Shown here: positions 13,346 through 24,566 of the stretch, piece after piece
Layout: each line of letters opens with the position of its first letter
Position numbering within the stretch: the first letter of the stretch is position 1
Source: Nemertoderma westbladi
Lineage: Eukaryota > Xenacoelomorpha > Nemertodermatida > Nemertodermatidae
Assembly: GCA_032718475.1 (NCBI GenBank)
Contig: JAUCBJ010003477.1
Location: 1-47,199, forward strand
Direction: 5' to 3'
DNA length: 47,199 bases
Program-made: the position numbers and the translations under genes
The notes under the pieces: generated by a model
Told to the model about the DNA's origin: nothing
Seen by the model: the letters and a program-made list of their open reading frames with translations, nothing else
The model's database searches: none

Positions 13346-16300
13346 ACATCAGTTACACTAACTGAGTAACAAAGGTTGAGATATTGGTTAAACTAACTGA
13401 GAAACAAGGTTAGGGCAGCAGTTACACTAACTGAGTAACAAAGGTTGAGATATTGGTTAAACTAACCGAGAAACAAGATTGGGACAGCAGTTAAACTAAC
13501 TGAGGCACAAAGGTTAGGACAGCGGTTAAACTAACTGAGAAACAAGGTTAGGACAGCGGTTAAACTAACTGTGAAACAAGGTTAGGGCAGCAGTTACACT
13601 AACTGTGGAATAAAGGTTAGGACAACGGTTAAACTAACCGAGAAACAAGGTTAGGGCAGCAGTTACACTAACTGAGTAACAAAGGTTGAGATATTGGTTA
13701 AACTAACTGAGAAACAAGGTTAGGGCAGCAGTTACACTAACTGAGGAATAAAGGTTAGGACAACGGTTAAACTAACCGAGAAACAAGGTTAGGGCAGCAG
13801 TTACACTAACTGAGTAACAAAGGTTGAGATATTGGTTAAACTAACTGAGAAACAAGGTTAGGGCAGCAGTTACACTAACTGAGGAATAAAGGTTAGGACA
13901 GTGGTTAAACTAACCGAGAAACAAGGTTAGGGCAGCAGTTACACTAACTGAGGAACAAAGGTTAGGATAGCAGTTAAACTAACTGAGAAACAAGGTTAGG
14001 ACAGCAGTTGAACTAACTGGGGAACAAAGGTTAGGACAGCGGTTACACTAATTGAGGAACAAAGGTTAGGACAGCGGTTAAACTAACTGAGGAACAAGGC
14101 TAGGACAGCGGTTAAACTAACTAAGGAACAAAGGTTGGGACAGCGGATAAACTAACTGAGGAACAAAGGTTAGGACAGCAGTTAAACTAACTGAGAAACA
14201 AGGTTAGTGCAGCGGTTAAACTAACTGAGAAACAAGGTTAGGGCAGCAGTTACACTAACTGAGTAACAAAGGTTGAGATATTGGTTAAACTAACTGAGAA
14301 ACAAGGTTAGGGCAGCAGTTACACTAACTGAGGAATAAAGGTTAGGACAACGGTTACACTAACTGAGGCACAAAGGTTGAGATATTGGTTAAACTAACTG
14401 AGAAACAAGGTTAGGGCAGCAGTTACACTAACTGAGGAATAAAGGTTAGGACAGCGGTTAAACTAACCGAGAAACAAGGTTAGGGCAGCAGTTACACTAA
14501 CTGAGTAACAAAGGTTAGGACAGCGGTTAAACTAACTGAGAAACAAAGGTTAGGACAGCGGTTAAACTAACTGAGGAACAAGGTTAGGGCAGCAGTTAAA
14601 CTAACTGAGAAACAAGGTTAGGACAGCGGTTAAACTAACCGAAAAACAAGGTTAGGACAGCGGTTAAACTAACTGTGAAACAAGGTTAGGGCAGCAGTTA
14701 CACTAACTGAGTAACAAAGGTTGAGATATTGGTTAAACTAACCGAGAAACAAGGTTAGGGCAGCAGTTACACTAACTGAGAAACAAGGTTAGGGCAGCAG
14801 TTAAACTAACTGAGGAACAAGGTTAGGGCAGCAGTTAAACTAACTGAGAAACAAGGTTAGGACAGCGGTTAAACTAACCGAAAAACAAGGTTAGGACAGC
14901 GGTTAAACTAACCGAGAAACAAGGTTAGGGCAGCAGTTACACTAACTGAGTAACAAAGGTTGAGATATTGGTTAAACTAACCGAGAAACAAGGTTAGGGC
15001 AGCAGTTACACTAACTGAGTAACAAAGGTTGAGATATTGGTTAAACTAACTGAGAAACAAGGTTAGGACAGCGGTTAAACTAACTGAGAAACAAGGTTAG
15101 GGCAGCAGTTACACTAACTGAGTAACAAAGGTTGATATATTGGTTAAACTAACCGAGAAACAAGGTTGGGGCAGCGGTTAAACTAACCGAGAAACAAGGT
15201 TAGGGCAGCAGTTACACTAACTGAGAAACAAGGTTAGGGCAGCAGTTACACTAACTGAGTAACAAAGGTTGAGATATTGGTTAAACTAAACGAGAAACAA
15301 GGTTGGGACAGCAGTTAAACTAACTGAGGCACAAAGGTTAGGACGGCAGTTAAACTAACTGAGAAACAAGGTTACGACAGCGGTTAAACTAACTGAGAAA
15401 CAAGGTTAGGACAGCGGTTAAACTAACTGAGGAACAAAGGTTGGGACACCGGTTAAACTAACTGAGAAACAAGGTTAGGACAGCAGTTAAACTAACTGTG
15501 AAACAAGGTTAGGGCAGCAGTTACACTAACTGAGTAACAAAGGTTGAGATATTGGTTAAACTAACCGAGAAACAAGGTTGGGACAGCAGTTAAACTAACT
15601 GAGGCACAAAGGTTAGGACAGCGGTTAAACTAACTGAGAAACAAGGTTAGGACAGCGGTTAAACTAACTGAGGAACAAGGTTAGGGCAGCAGTTAAACTA
15701 ACTGAGAAACAAGGTTAGGACAGCGGTTAAACTAACCGAAAAACAAGGTTAGGACAGCGGTTAAACTAACTGTGAAACAAGGTTAGGGCAGCAGTTACAC
15801 TAACTGAGTAACAAAGGTTGAGATATTGGTAAAACTAACCGAGAAACAAGGTTGGGACAGCAGTTAAACTAACTGAGGCACAAAGGTTAGGACAGCGGTT
15901 AAACTAACTGAGAAACAAGGTTAGGACAGCGGTTAAACTAACTGAGAAACAAGGTTAGGACAGCGGTGAAACTAACTGTGAAACAAGGTTAGGGCAGCAG
16001 TTACACTAACTGAGTAACAAAGGTTGAGATATTGGTTAAACTAACCGAGAAACAAGGTTGGAACAGCAGTTAAACTAACTGAGGCACAAAGGTTAGGACA
16101 GCGGTTAAACTAACTGAGAAACAAGGTTAGGACAGCGGTTAAACTAACTGTGAAACAAGGTTAGGGCAGCAGTTACACTAACTGAGTAACAAAGGTTGAG
16201 ATATTGGTTAAACTAACTGAGAAACAAGGTTAGGGCAGCAGTTACACTAACTGAGGAATAAAGGTTAGGACAGCGGTTAAACTAACCGAGAAACAAGGTT

Positions 16301-17371
16301 AGGGCAGCAGTTACACTAATTGAGTAACAAAGGTTGAGATATTGGTTAAACTAACCGAGAAACAAGGTTGGGACAGCAGTTAAACTAACTGAGGCACAAA
16401 GGTTAGGACAGCGGTTAAACTAACTGAGAAACAAGGTTAGGACAGCGGTTAAACTAACTGAGGAACAAAGGTTGGGACACCGGTTAAACTAACTGAGAAA
16501 CAAGGTTAGGACAGCGGTTAAACTAACTGTGAAACAAGGTTAGGGCAGCAGTTACACTAACTGAGTAACAAAGGTTGAGATATTGGTTAAACTAACTGAG
16601 AAACAAGGTTAGGGCAGCAGTTACACTAACTGAGGAATAAAGGTTAGGACAGCGGTTAACTAACCGAGAAACAAGGTTAGGGCAGCAGTTACACTAACTG
16701 AGTAACAAAGGTTGAGATATTGGTTAAACTAACTGAGAAACAAGGTTAGGGCAGCAGTTACACTAACTGAGGAATAAAGGTTAGGACAACAGTTACACTA
16801 ACTGAGGCACAAAGGTTGAGATATTGGTTAAACTAACTGAGAAACAAGGTTAGGGCAGCAGTTACACTAACTGTGGAATAAATGTTAGGACAGCGGTTAA
16901 ACTAACCGAGAAACAAGGTTAGGGCAGCAGTTACACTAACTGAGTAACAAAGGTTAGGACAGCGGTTAAACTAACTGAGAAACAAAGGTTAGGACAGCGG
17001 TTAAACTAACCGAGAAACAAGGTTAGGGCAGCAGTTACACTAACTGAGTAACAAAGGTTGAGATATTGGTTAAACTAACTGAGAAACAAGGTTAGGACAG
17101 CGGTTAAACTAACTGAGAAACAAGGTTAGGGCAGCAGTTACACTAACTGAGTAACAAAGGTTGAGATATTGGTTAAACTAACCGAGAAACAAGGTTGGGA
17201 CAGCAGTTAAACTAACTGAGGCACAAAGGTTAGGACAGCGGTTAAACTAACTGAGAAACAAAGGTTAGGACAGCGGTTAAACTAACCGAGAAACAAAGGT
17301 TAGGATAACGGTTAAACTAACCGAGAAACAAGGTTAGGGCAGCAGTTAAACTAACTGAGGAACAAAGTTAG
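13346..17371. repeat. 34/35-bp satellite, right subfamily with gagatattgg units
   Basis: These units belong to the same satellite but a different subfamily. A diagnostic unit, ggttgagatattggttaaac, is absent left of 13370 and recurs here in dimers of about 69 bp and in longer combinations with gttagggcagcagttacac and gaggcacaaaggtt units. The array decays at its right end (gttagtgctaatgttaaatt) near 17371. No coding potential is seen. Confidence 0.95.
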
Positions 17372-17932
17372 TGCTAATGTTAAATTAATATTGAACAATT
17401 AGTGCCTAGAAGTAAAAATTTTACAGTAAACTATGTTCCTAAATTTAGTTGATTATTTTGGTTAGAAAAGCCTGCCATTATAACCTGCTACTTTCCTTTA
17501 AAATGTACCTTAAATGGTGAATATCGAAATTAAATATTCGCGAAATTAAGTTAATTTGTTAAAACAGGTTGAAACGACACCCCAATTGGTAATATGCTTC
17601 CGGGATTGACTGTGGGCTGTATATTAGTAATTCAACTACACCCCAAGTACCGCCCAGTAGTGGCCATTGGCAATGTTAAATGGTATCGGTATTGGTATGG
17701 ATTTAATGGTGCTCAAAGTATAACATTAAAATGAACAATAAAATATAACAATTAAATAACACAAACATAGATGACATTACATACATACATAGACATGACA
17801 TAGATTTGCAATATTAATTTGGCGCTACAAAAACGGTAGTATTGCTAAAGTTATTATTAAGATACATTGCGCACCGGGGATAGCCTCTTAAGGCGAACCT
17901 TGTTTCCGAGAGGGTCCCCGTTGTTTGTCTCT
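17372..17932. other. Spacer between the two satellites
   Basis: AT-rich single-copy-looking DNA. It holds one relic 68-bp-type repeat unit (annotated separately), a short tacatacatacata run and no convincing ORF, RNA gene or splice pattern. The last 50 bases, gggatagcc...ggtccccgttg, directly abut the 27-bp minisatellite. Confidence 0.6.
17448..17500 (-). repeat. Single degenerate copy of the 68-bp-type repeat unit
   Basis: The stretch ttttggttagaaaagcc, then taacctgctactttcc, is the reverse complement of the core of the units at 41880-42537 (ggaaaggagcaggttacag, then ttctaaccaaaa) and matches the two units inside 45450-45649. It lies only about 75 bp from the end of the 34/35-bp satellite. 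Confidence 0.75.
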
Positions 17933-20900
17933 ACTACGGCTGTACGGTAATACAAACAAACTACGGCTGTACGGTAATACAAATAAACTACTGCTGTACG
18001 GTAATACAAATAAACTACTGCTGTACGGTAATACAAATAAACTACTGCTGTACGGTAATACAAATAAACTACGGCTGTACGGTAATACAAATAAACTACT
18101 GCTGTACGGTAATACAAATAAACTACTGCTGTACGGTAATACAAATAAACTACGGCTGTACGGTAATACAAATAAACTACTGCTGTACGGTAATACAAAT
18201 AAACTACTGCTGTACGGTAATACAAATAAACTACTGCTGTACGGTAATACAAATAAACTACGGCTGTACAGTAATACAAATAAACTACTGCTGTACGGTA
18301 ATACAAATAAACTACGGCTGTACGGTAATACAAATAAACTACGGCTGTACGGTAATACAAATAAACTACGGCTGTACGGTAATACAAATAAACTACTGCT
18401 GTACGGTAATACAAATAAACTACGGCTGTACGGTAATACAAATAAACTACTGCTGTACGGTAATACAAATAAACTACGGCTGTACGGTAATACAAATAAA
18501 CTACGGCTGTACGGTAATACAAATAAACTACGGCTGTACGGTAATACAAATAAACTACGGCTGTACGGTAATACAAATAAACTACGGCTGTACGGTAATA
18601 CAAATAAACTACGGCTGTACGGAAATACAAATAAACTACGGCTGTACGGTAATACAAATAAACTACTGCTGTACGGTAATACAAATAAACTACTGCTGTA
18701 TGGTAATACAAATAATAAACTACTGCTGTACGGTAATACAAATAAACTACTGCTGTACGGTAATACAAATAAACTACTGCTGTACGGTAATACAAATAAA
18801 CTACTGCTGTACGGTAATACAAATAAACTACTGCTGTACGGTAATACAAATAAACTACGGCTGTACGGTAATACAAATAATAAACTACTGCTGTACGGTA
18901 ATACAAATAAACTACTGCTGTACGGTAATACAAATAAACTACTGCTGTACGGTAATACAAATAAACTACTGCTGTACGGTAATACATATAAACTACGGCT
19001 GTACGGTAATACAAATAAACTACGGCTGTACGGTAATACAAATAAACTACTGCTGTACGGTAATACAAATAAACTACGGCTGTACGGTAATACAAATAAA
19101 CTACTGCTGTACGGTAATACAAATAAACTACGGCTGTACGGTAATACAAATAAACTACTGCTGTACGGTAATACAAATAATAAACTACTGCTGTACGGTA
19201 ATACAAATAAACTACTGCTGTACGGTAATACAAATAAACTACTGCTGTACGGTAATACAAATAAACTACGGCTGTACGGTAATACAAATAATAAACTACT
19301 GCTGTACGGTAATACAAATAAACTACTGCTGTACGGTAATACAAATAAACTACTGCTGTACGGTAATACAAATAAACTACTGCTGTACGGTAATACAAAT
19401 AAACTACGGCTGTACGGTAATACAAATAAACTACGGCTGTACGGTAATACAAATAAACTACGGCTGTACGGTAATACAAATAAACTACGGCTGTACGGTA
19501 ATACAAATAAACTACGGCTGTACGGTAATACAAATAAACTACGGCTGTACGGTAATACAAATAAAGTACTGCTGTACGGTAAACGGTAATACAAATAAAC
19601 TACTGCTGTACGGTAATACAAATAAACTACTGCTGTACAGTAATACAAATAAACTACTGCTGTACGGTAATACAAATAAACTACTGCTGTACAGTAATAC
19701 AAATAAACTACTGCTGTACGGTAATACAAATAAACTACTGCTGTACGGTAATACAAATAAACTACGGCTGTACGGTAATACAAATAAACTATGGCTGTAC
19801 GGTAATACAAATAAACTATGGCTGTACGGTAATACAAATAAACTACGGCTGTACGGTAATACAAATAAACTACGGCTGTACGGTAATACAAATAAACTAC
19901 GGCTGTACGGTAATACAAATAATAAACTACTGCTGTACGGTAATACAAATAAACTACTGCTGTACGGTAATACAAATAAACTACTGCTGTACGGTAATAC
20001 AAATAAACTACTGCTGTACGGTAATACAAATAAACTACTGCTGTACGGTAATACAAATAAACTACGGCTGTACGGTAATACAAATAAACTACGGCTGTAC
20101 GGTAATACAAATAAACTACGGCTGTACGGTAATACAAATAAACTACTGCTGTACGGTAATACAAATAAACTACTGCTGTATGGTAATACAAATAAACTAC
20201 TGCTGTACGGTAATACAAATAAACTACGGCTGTACGGTAATACAAATAAACTACTGCTGTACGGTAATACAAATAATAAACTACTGCTGTACGGTAATAC
20301 AAATAAACTACTGCTGTACGGTAATACAAATAAACTACGGCTGTACGGTAATACAAATAAACTATGGCTGTACGGTAATACAAATAAAGTACTGCTGTAC
20401 GGTAATACAAATAAACTACTGCTGTACGGTAATACAAATAAACTACTGCTGTACGGTAATACAAATAAACTACTGCTGTACGGTAATACAAATAAACTAC
20501 GGCTGTACGGTAATACAAATAAACTACGGCTGTACGGTAATACAAATAAACTACGGCTGTACGGTAATACAAATAAACTACAGCTGTACGGTAATACAAA
20601 TAAACTACGGCTGTACGGTAATACAAATAAACTACGGCTGTACGGTAATACAAATAAACTACGGCTGTACGGTAATACAAATAAACTACGGCTGTACGGT
20701 AATACAAATAAACTACGGCTGTACGGTAATACAAATAAACTACGGCTGTACGGTAATACAAATAAACTACGGCTGTACGGTAATACAAATAAACTACTGC
20801 TGTACGGTAATACAAATAAACTACGGCTGTACGGTAATACAAATAAACTACGGCTGTACGGTAATACAAATAAACTACTGCTGTACGGTAATACAAATAA

Positions 20901-22200
20901 ACTACTGCTGTACGGTAATACAAATAAACTACTGCTGTACGGTAATACAAATAAACTACGGCTGTACGGTAATACAAATAAACTACTGCTGTACGGTAAT
21001 ACAAATAAACTACTGCTGTACGGTAATACAAATAAACTACTGCTGTACGGTAATACAAATAAACTACTGCTGTACGGTAATACAAATAAACTACTGCTGT
21101 ACGGTAATACAAATAAACTACGGCTGTACGGTAATACAAATAAACTACGGCTGTACGGTAATACAAATAAACTACTGCTGTACGGTAATACAAATAAACT
21201 ACTGCTGTACGGTAATACAAATAAACTACTGCTGTACGGTAATACAAATAAACTACGGCTGTACGGTAATACAAATAAACTACTGCTGTACGGTAATACA
21301 AATAAACTACTGCTGTACGGTAATACAAATAAACTACTGCTGTACGGTAATACAAATAAACTACTGCTGTACGGTAATACAAATAAACTACGGCTGTACG
21401 GTAATACAAATAAACTACTGCTGTACGGTAATACAAATAAACTACTGCTGTACGGTAATACAAATAAACTACTGCTGTACGGTAATACAAATAAACTACT
21501 GCTGTACGGTAATACAAATAAACTACGGCTGTACGGTAATACAAATAAACTACTGCTGTACGGTAATACAAATAAACTACTGCTGTACGGTAATACAAAT
21601 AAACTACTGCTGTACGGTAATACAAATAAACTACTGCTGTACGGTAATACAAATAAACTACGGCTGTACGGTAATACAAATAAACTACGGCTGTACGGTA
21701 ATACAAATAAACTACTGCTGTACGGTAATACAAATAAACTACGGCTGTACAGTAATACAAATAAACTACTGCTGTACGGTAATACAAATAAACTACGGCT
21801 GTACGGTAATACAAATAAACTACGGCTGTACGGTAATACAAATAAACTACGGCTGTACGGTAATACAAATAAACTACGGCTGTACGGTAATACAAATAAA
21901 CTACTGCTGTACGGTAATACAAATAAACTACGGCTGTACGGTAATACAAATAAACTACGGCTGTACGGTAATACAAATAAACTACGGCTGTACGGTAATA
22001 CAAATAAACTACTGCTGTACGGTAATACAAATAAACTACGGCTGTACGGTAATACAAATAAACTACGGCTGTACGGTAATACAAATAAACTACGGCTGTA
22101 CGGTAATACAAATAAACTACTGCTGTACGGTAATACAAATAAACTACTGCTGTACGGTAATACAAATAAACTACTGCTGTACGGTAAACGGTAATACAAA
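17933..22200. repeat. 27-bp minisatellite, about 158 units
   Basis: Head-to-tail 27-bp units reading ctgctgtacggtaataca then aataaacta. Most variation is one T/G site (ctactgctg or ctacggctg). Rare cag, tatggc and taaagt variants occur, and six units carry an extra AAT triplet (near 18712, 18878, 19177, 19288, 19920 and 20274). A 7-bp longer junction unit (tacggtaaacggtaatac) occurs at about 19576-19590 and again at the right edge (about 22180-22196), dividing the array into blocks of about 61 and 97 units. Four of six frames are open because 27 is divisible by 3; the resulting ORFs of up to about 1425 codons, on both strands, have no independent support. Confidence 0.98.
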
Positions 22201-23005
22201 TTTTGGTGCTGTGGTAAAAATGAGTGCTATGAGTGCGCTTTAGCAGTATAGTACATTGGTCATATTATCTACCATCCATTATCATCATCCATACCCAATT
22301 ACCACTACTACCACATAGGCCTAGCCCTAGGCCATAAGGACTACCAGACCACCGGTACTGTCAGTCAGGGAGATCATCAAATTTGAGAATACCTCAAATT
22401 TCAAATTATAGACCCAATTTTGGAATTACCTCAATTTTAATACAAGGTTAGGTTAATTCTCTAAATTTGAGTTATACCCCAAATTTGAATTTCATAGCAG
22501 CATAGTCAGATACAGACAGAAGTCATAGTTGCCCTAGTTCAGTAGTTGTTAGCTTGTTACTGTATTGCAAAGGTAAAAAAATAAACTGATGTAGGCCTAG
22601 GGTAGTGTCTAACAGTCTAAATGTTGTGAAATATAATATTTAAAATTAAAACATATTCAGTATTAGTTTAAAAAGGCTTATACTTAAAAAGGCTACTGGC
22701 AGACTGTAGTACTACCGGTACTATAGTCTGATAGGACTACTACTGTACTACTGTACTATAGTAGTACTTGGCTTGGCCTAGGCACATACTGACATACCCA
22801 CCCACATACTGAGTACTGACATATCAGCATACTGATGTACTGAGCTACACACGTGCTACAGTCAGACAGTGCAGTGTTGGGTGGTGTTAGTTACACACAC
22901 ACGCACACCTGGCACACCTCCCATTCTGCCATTCGAGCATTCAGCTCAGCCATTGTCTGATTGTTGCATTGATCCCGCGGTTGGATTGATTCAGGCGGTA
23001 CCGTA
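22201..23005 (+). promoter_or_regulatory. Upstream region of the RIO1 kinase gene
   Basis: AT-rich DNA with no ORF of note. It contains a cluster of direct and inverted copies of caaatttgag-like words (22375-22495), palindrome-rich stretches around tagtactaccggtacta and actatagtagtact (22700-22770), and a CA-rich tract just before a GC-rich 60-bp segment that leads into the start codon. The promoter must lie here if the gene is expressed in place, but no TATA box is convincing. Confidence 0.45.
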
Positions 23006-24517
23006 ATGGAGGACCGGTTGAGCGATTTCTCTAGCGACGGAACAGAAGAGAGCGTTGAGGACGAAAAGGAAGATGAGTCTCCCGATTATAGCGACGATAG
23101 CGAGTTCGAGATGCTGGTCGCTGATTGGACGGGAGAATCAGGGGACTTTACGAAACGGTTAAACGCGGGGACCAATCCGCAGGCGAACCCGCAGTCGACC
23201 ACGCGTGGGGAAACCAACAGCAACCGGTACGCAGGGAAGATAAACCTAGGTAACTACGCATTGCTAGGCAACCGCGTGACCACGTCGCTACAAGAGACCC
23301 ACCGGAAGCTGGATTCCGAGAGAAATCGAGTAAAAGACAAATCGGATCGGGCCACTGTGGAGCAAGTTCTGGACGCGAGAACGCGGATGATCCTGTACAA
23401 ACTCATCGCTAAGAACCATATCCGGGAGATAAACGGGTGTATCAGTGCCGGGAAGGAGGCCAATGTGTACCACGCCGTCTGCACGGAGGGGCCGGACAAG
23501 GCGCTAAAGGTCTATAAAACCTCAATCCTTACCTTCCGCGATCGGGACCGTTACGTGTGCGGAGAGTTCCGCTTCCGGCGGGGGTACAGCCGACACAACC
23601 CCCGGAAGATGGTGCGTCTGTGGGCCGAGAAGGAGTTTCGCAACTTGTCTCGGATCCACTGTACCGGGATCCCGGTTCCTCGTCCGGGTATTCTCCGTGG
23701 TCACGTGCTGCTGATGGAGTTTCTCGGGGTGGACGGCTGGCCCGCACCCACCCTACACGACGTCTGTCTCCCCCCCGAGGTCTATAACCAACTGTATCTT
23801 CAGTTGGTTGTAGATATGCGACGGCTATACTGGGAAGCGCGGTTGGTACACGCCGATCTCTCAGAATACAATCTCCTCTACCACAACGATAAGGTTTACT
23901 TTATAGACGTGTCGCAGTCGGTGGAACACGACCATCCCAGAGCGCTTCTGTTCCTCCGTTCCGACTGTAACAATGTGACGCGTTTCTTCCACCGCAACGG
24001 CGTTGCCGTAACAACCTCCCGCAAACTATTTGACTTTGTTGTCGCGGTCACCGTAGACAACGTGGACGATCGACTCGACGAGTTGATGGCCGAAGCCGTG
24101 GACAATCCTATAGAGGAGATGGACGACGAGCAGGAGGTTGACGAACTGGTCTTCCGTGGAGCTTTCATCCCTCAGCAGTTGGACCAGGTCGGGGATCCGG
24201 AGAGGGAAATATTCAATGAGTCGGGAGATAAAGATCGGTTCTACGTGAACGTCACTGGGTTGAATATCCCGGGAGATACAGGGGGGGAGGTAAGCGCATC
24301 GGATAGCGAGGAGGATAGTGAGGGGGGAGAGGGTAATAGTGAAGGGGGAGAAACTGGTGGAACATCGACGGTTTATCTGAGAGTCGCCGGGGAAAGCAAA
24401 GAGGATCGTCGGCAAAGGAAACTCTTAGTGAAGGAGGAACAGAGAGAGAAACGTAAATTGAAAGAACCGAAACACCTAAAGAAACGGAGGGAAAAGGTTG
24501 CTAAGTTACGGAGGTAG
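23006..24517 (+). CDS. RIOK1: RIO-type serine/threonine kinase 1 (RIOK1-like), intronless
   Basis: This 503-residue protein matches the RIO1 atypical kinase family, which acts in late cytoplasmic maturation of the 40S ribosomal subunit. The N-terminus is acidic (about 1-45). The family-specific helix region is at about 90-140, the ATP loop SAGKEANVYHA at 147-157 and the ATP-binding lysine K168 in ALKVYKTS. RDRDRYVCGEFRFRRGY follows at 178-194. The catalytic motif HADLSEYN is at 282-289 (D284, N289) and the metal-binding IDVSQSVEHDHP at 300-311 (D301). All key residues are present. The C-terminus is acidic (about 430-450) then strongly basic (after 465). Human RIOK1 is somewhat longer (568 residues). 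The start has G at -3 and G at +4. The whole gene is one exon and more GC-rich than its flanks; many animal RIOK1 genes are split by introns, so a retrocopy that kept its frame is possible. Confidence 0.95.
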   Translation: MEDRLSDFSSDGTEESVEDEKEDESPDYSDDSEFEMLVADWTGESGDFTKRLNAGTNPQANPQSTTRGETNSNRYAGKINLGNYALLGNRVTTSLQETHRKLDSERNRVKDKSDRATVEQVLDARTRMILYKLIAKNHIREINGCISAGKEANVYHAVCTEGPDKALKVYKTSILTFRDRDRYVCGEFRFRRGYSRHNPRKMVRLWAEKEFRNLSRIHCTGIPVPRPGILRGHVLLMEFLGVDGWPAPTLHDVCLPPEVYNQLYLQLVVDMRRLYWEARLVHADLSEYNLLYHNDKVYFIDVSQSVEHDHPRALLFLRSDCNNVTRFFHRNGVAVTTSRKLFDFVVAVTVDNVDDRLDELMAEAVDNPIEEMDDEQEVDELVFRGAFIPQQLDQVGDPEREIFNESGDKDRFYVNVTGLNIPGDTGGEVSASDSEEDSEGGEGNSEGGETGGTSTVYLRVAGESKEDRRQRKLLVKEEQREKRKLKEPKHLKKRREKVAKLRR

Positions 24518-24529
24518 CGGGTGTAGTGT

Positions 24530-24566
24530 AATAAATAATGTTTTATTGTAAATTTGTTCTATTAAA
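24530..24566 (+). promoter_or_regulatory. Polyadenylation signals of the kinase gene
   Basis: AATAAA at 24530-24535 lies 13 bases after the stop codon and ATTAAA follows at 24561-24566, with T-rich sequence between them. A run of seven A follows at about 24585. Confidence 0.65.

Noticed and set aside
1-17371. CRISPR-like array
   Set aside because: Units abut one another with no unique spacers and the context is eukaryotic; this is satellite DNA.
1-17371. Telomeric repeat because of frequent ggttaggg words
   Set aside because: TTAGGG occurs once per unit at most, embedded in a 34/35-bp repeat, never in tandem hexamers.
17857-22243. Very long ORFs of nine-residue repeats on both strands
   Set aside because: They follow from a 27-bp unit that happens to lack stops in four frames. 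Frames overlap, switch at the 7-bp junctions and contain no domain, so none is called as a gene.
23254-24415. Antisense and alternate-frame ORFs over the kinase gene
   Set aside because: They are shadows of a GC-rich coding exon; only the plus frame carries the RIO1 motifs.
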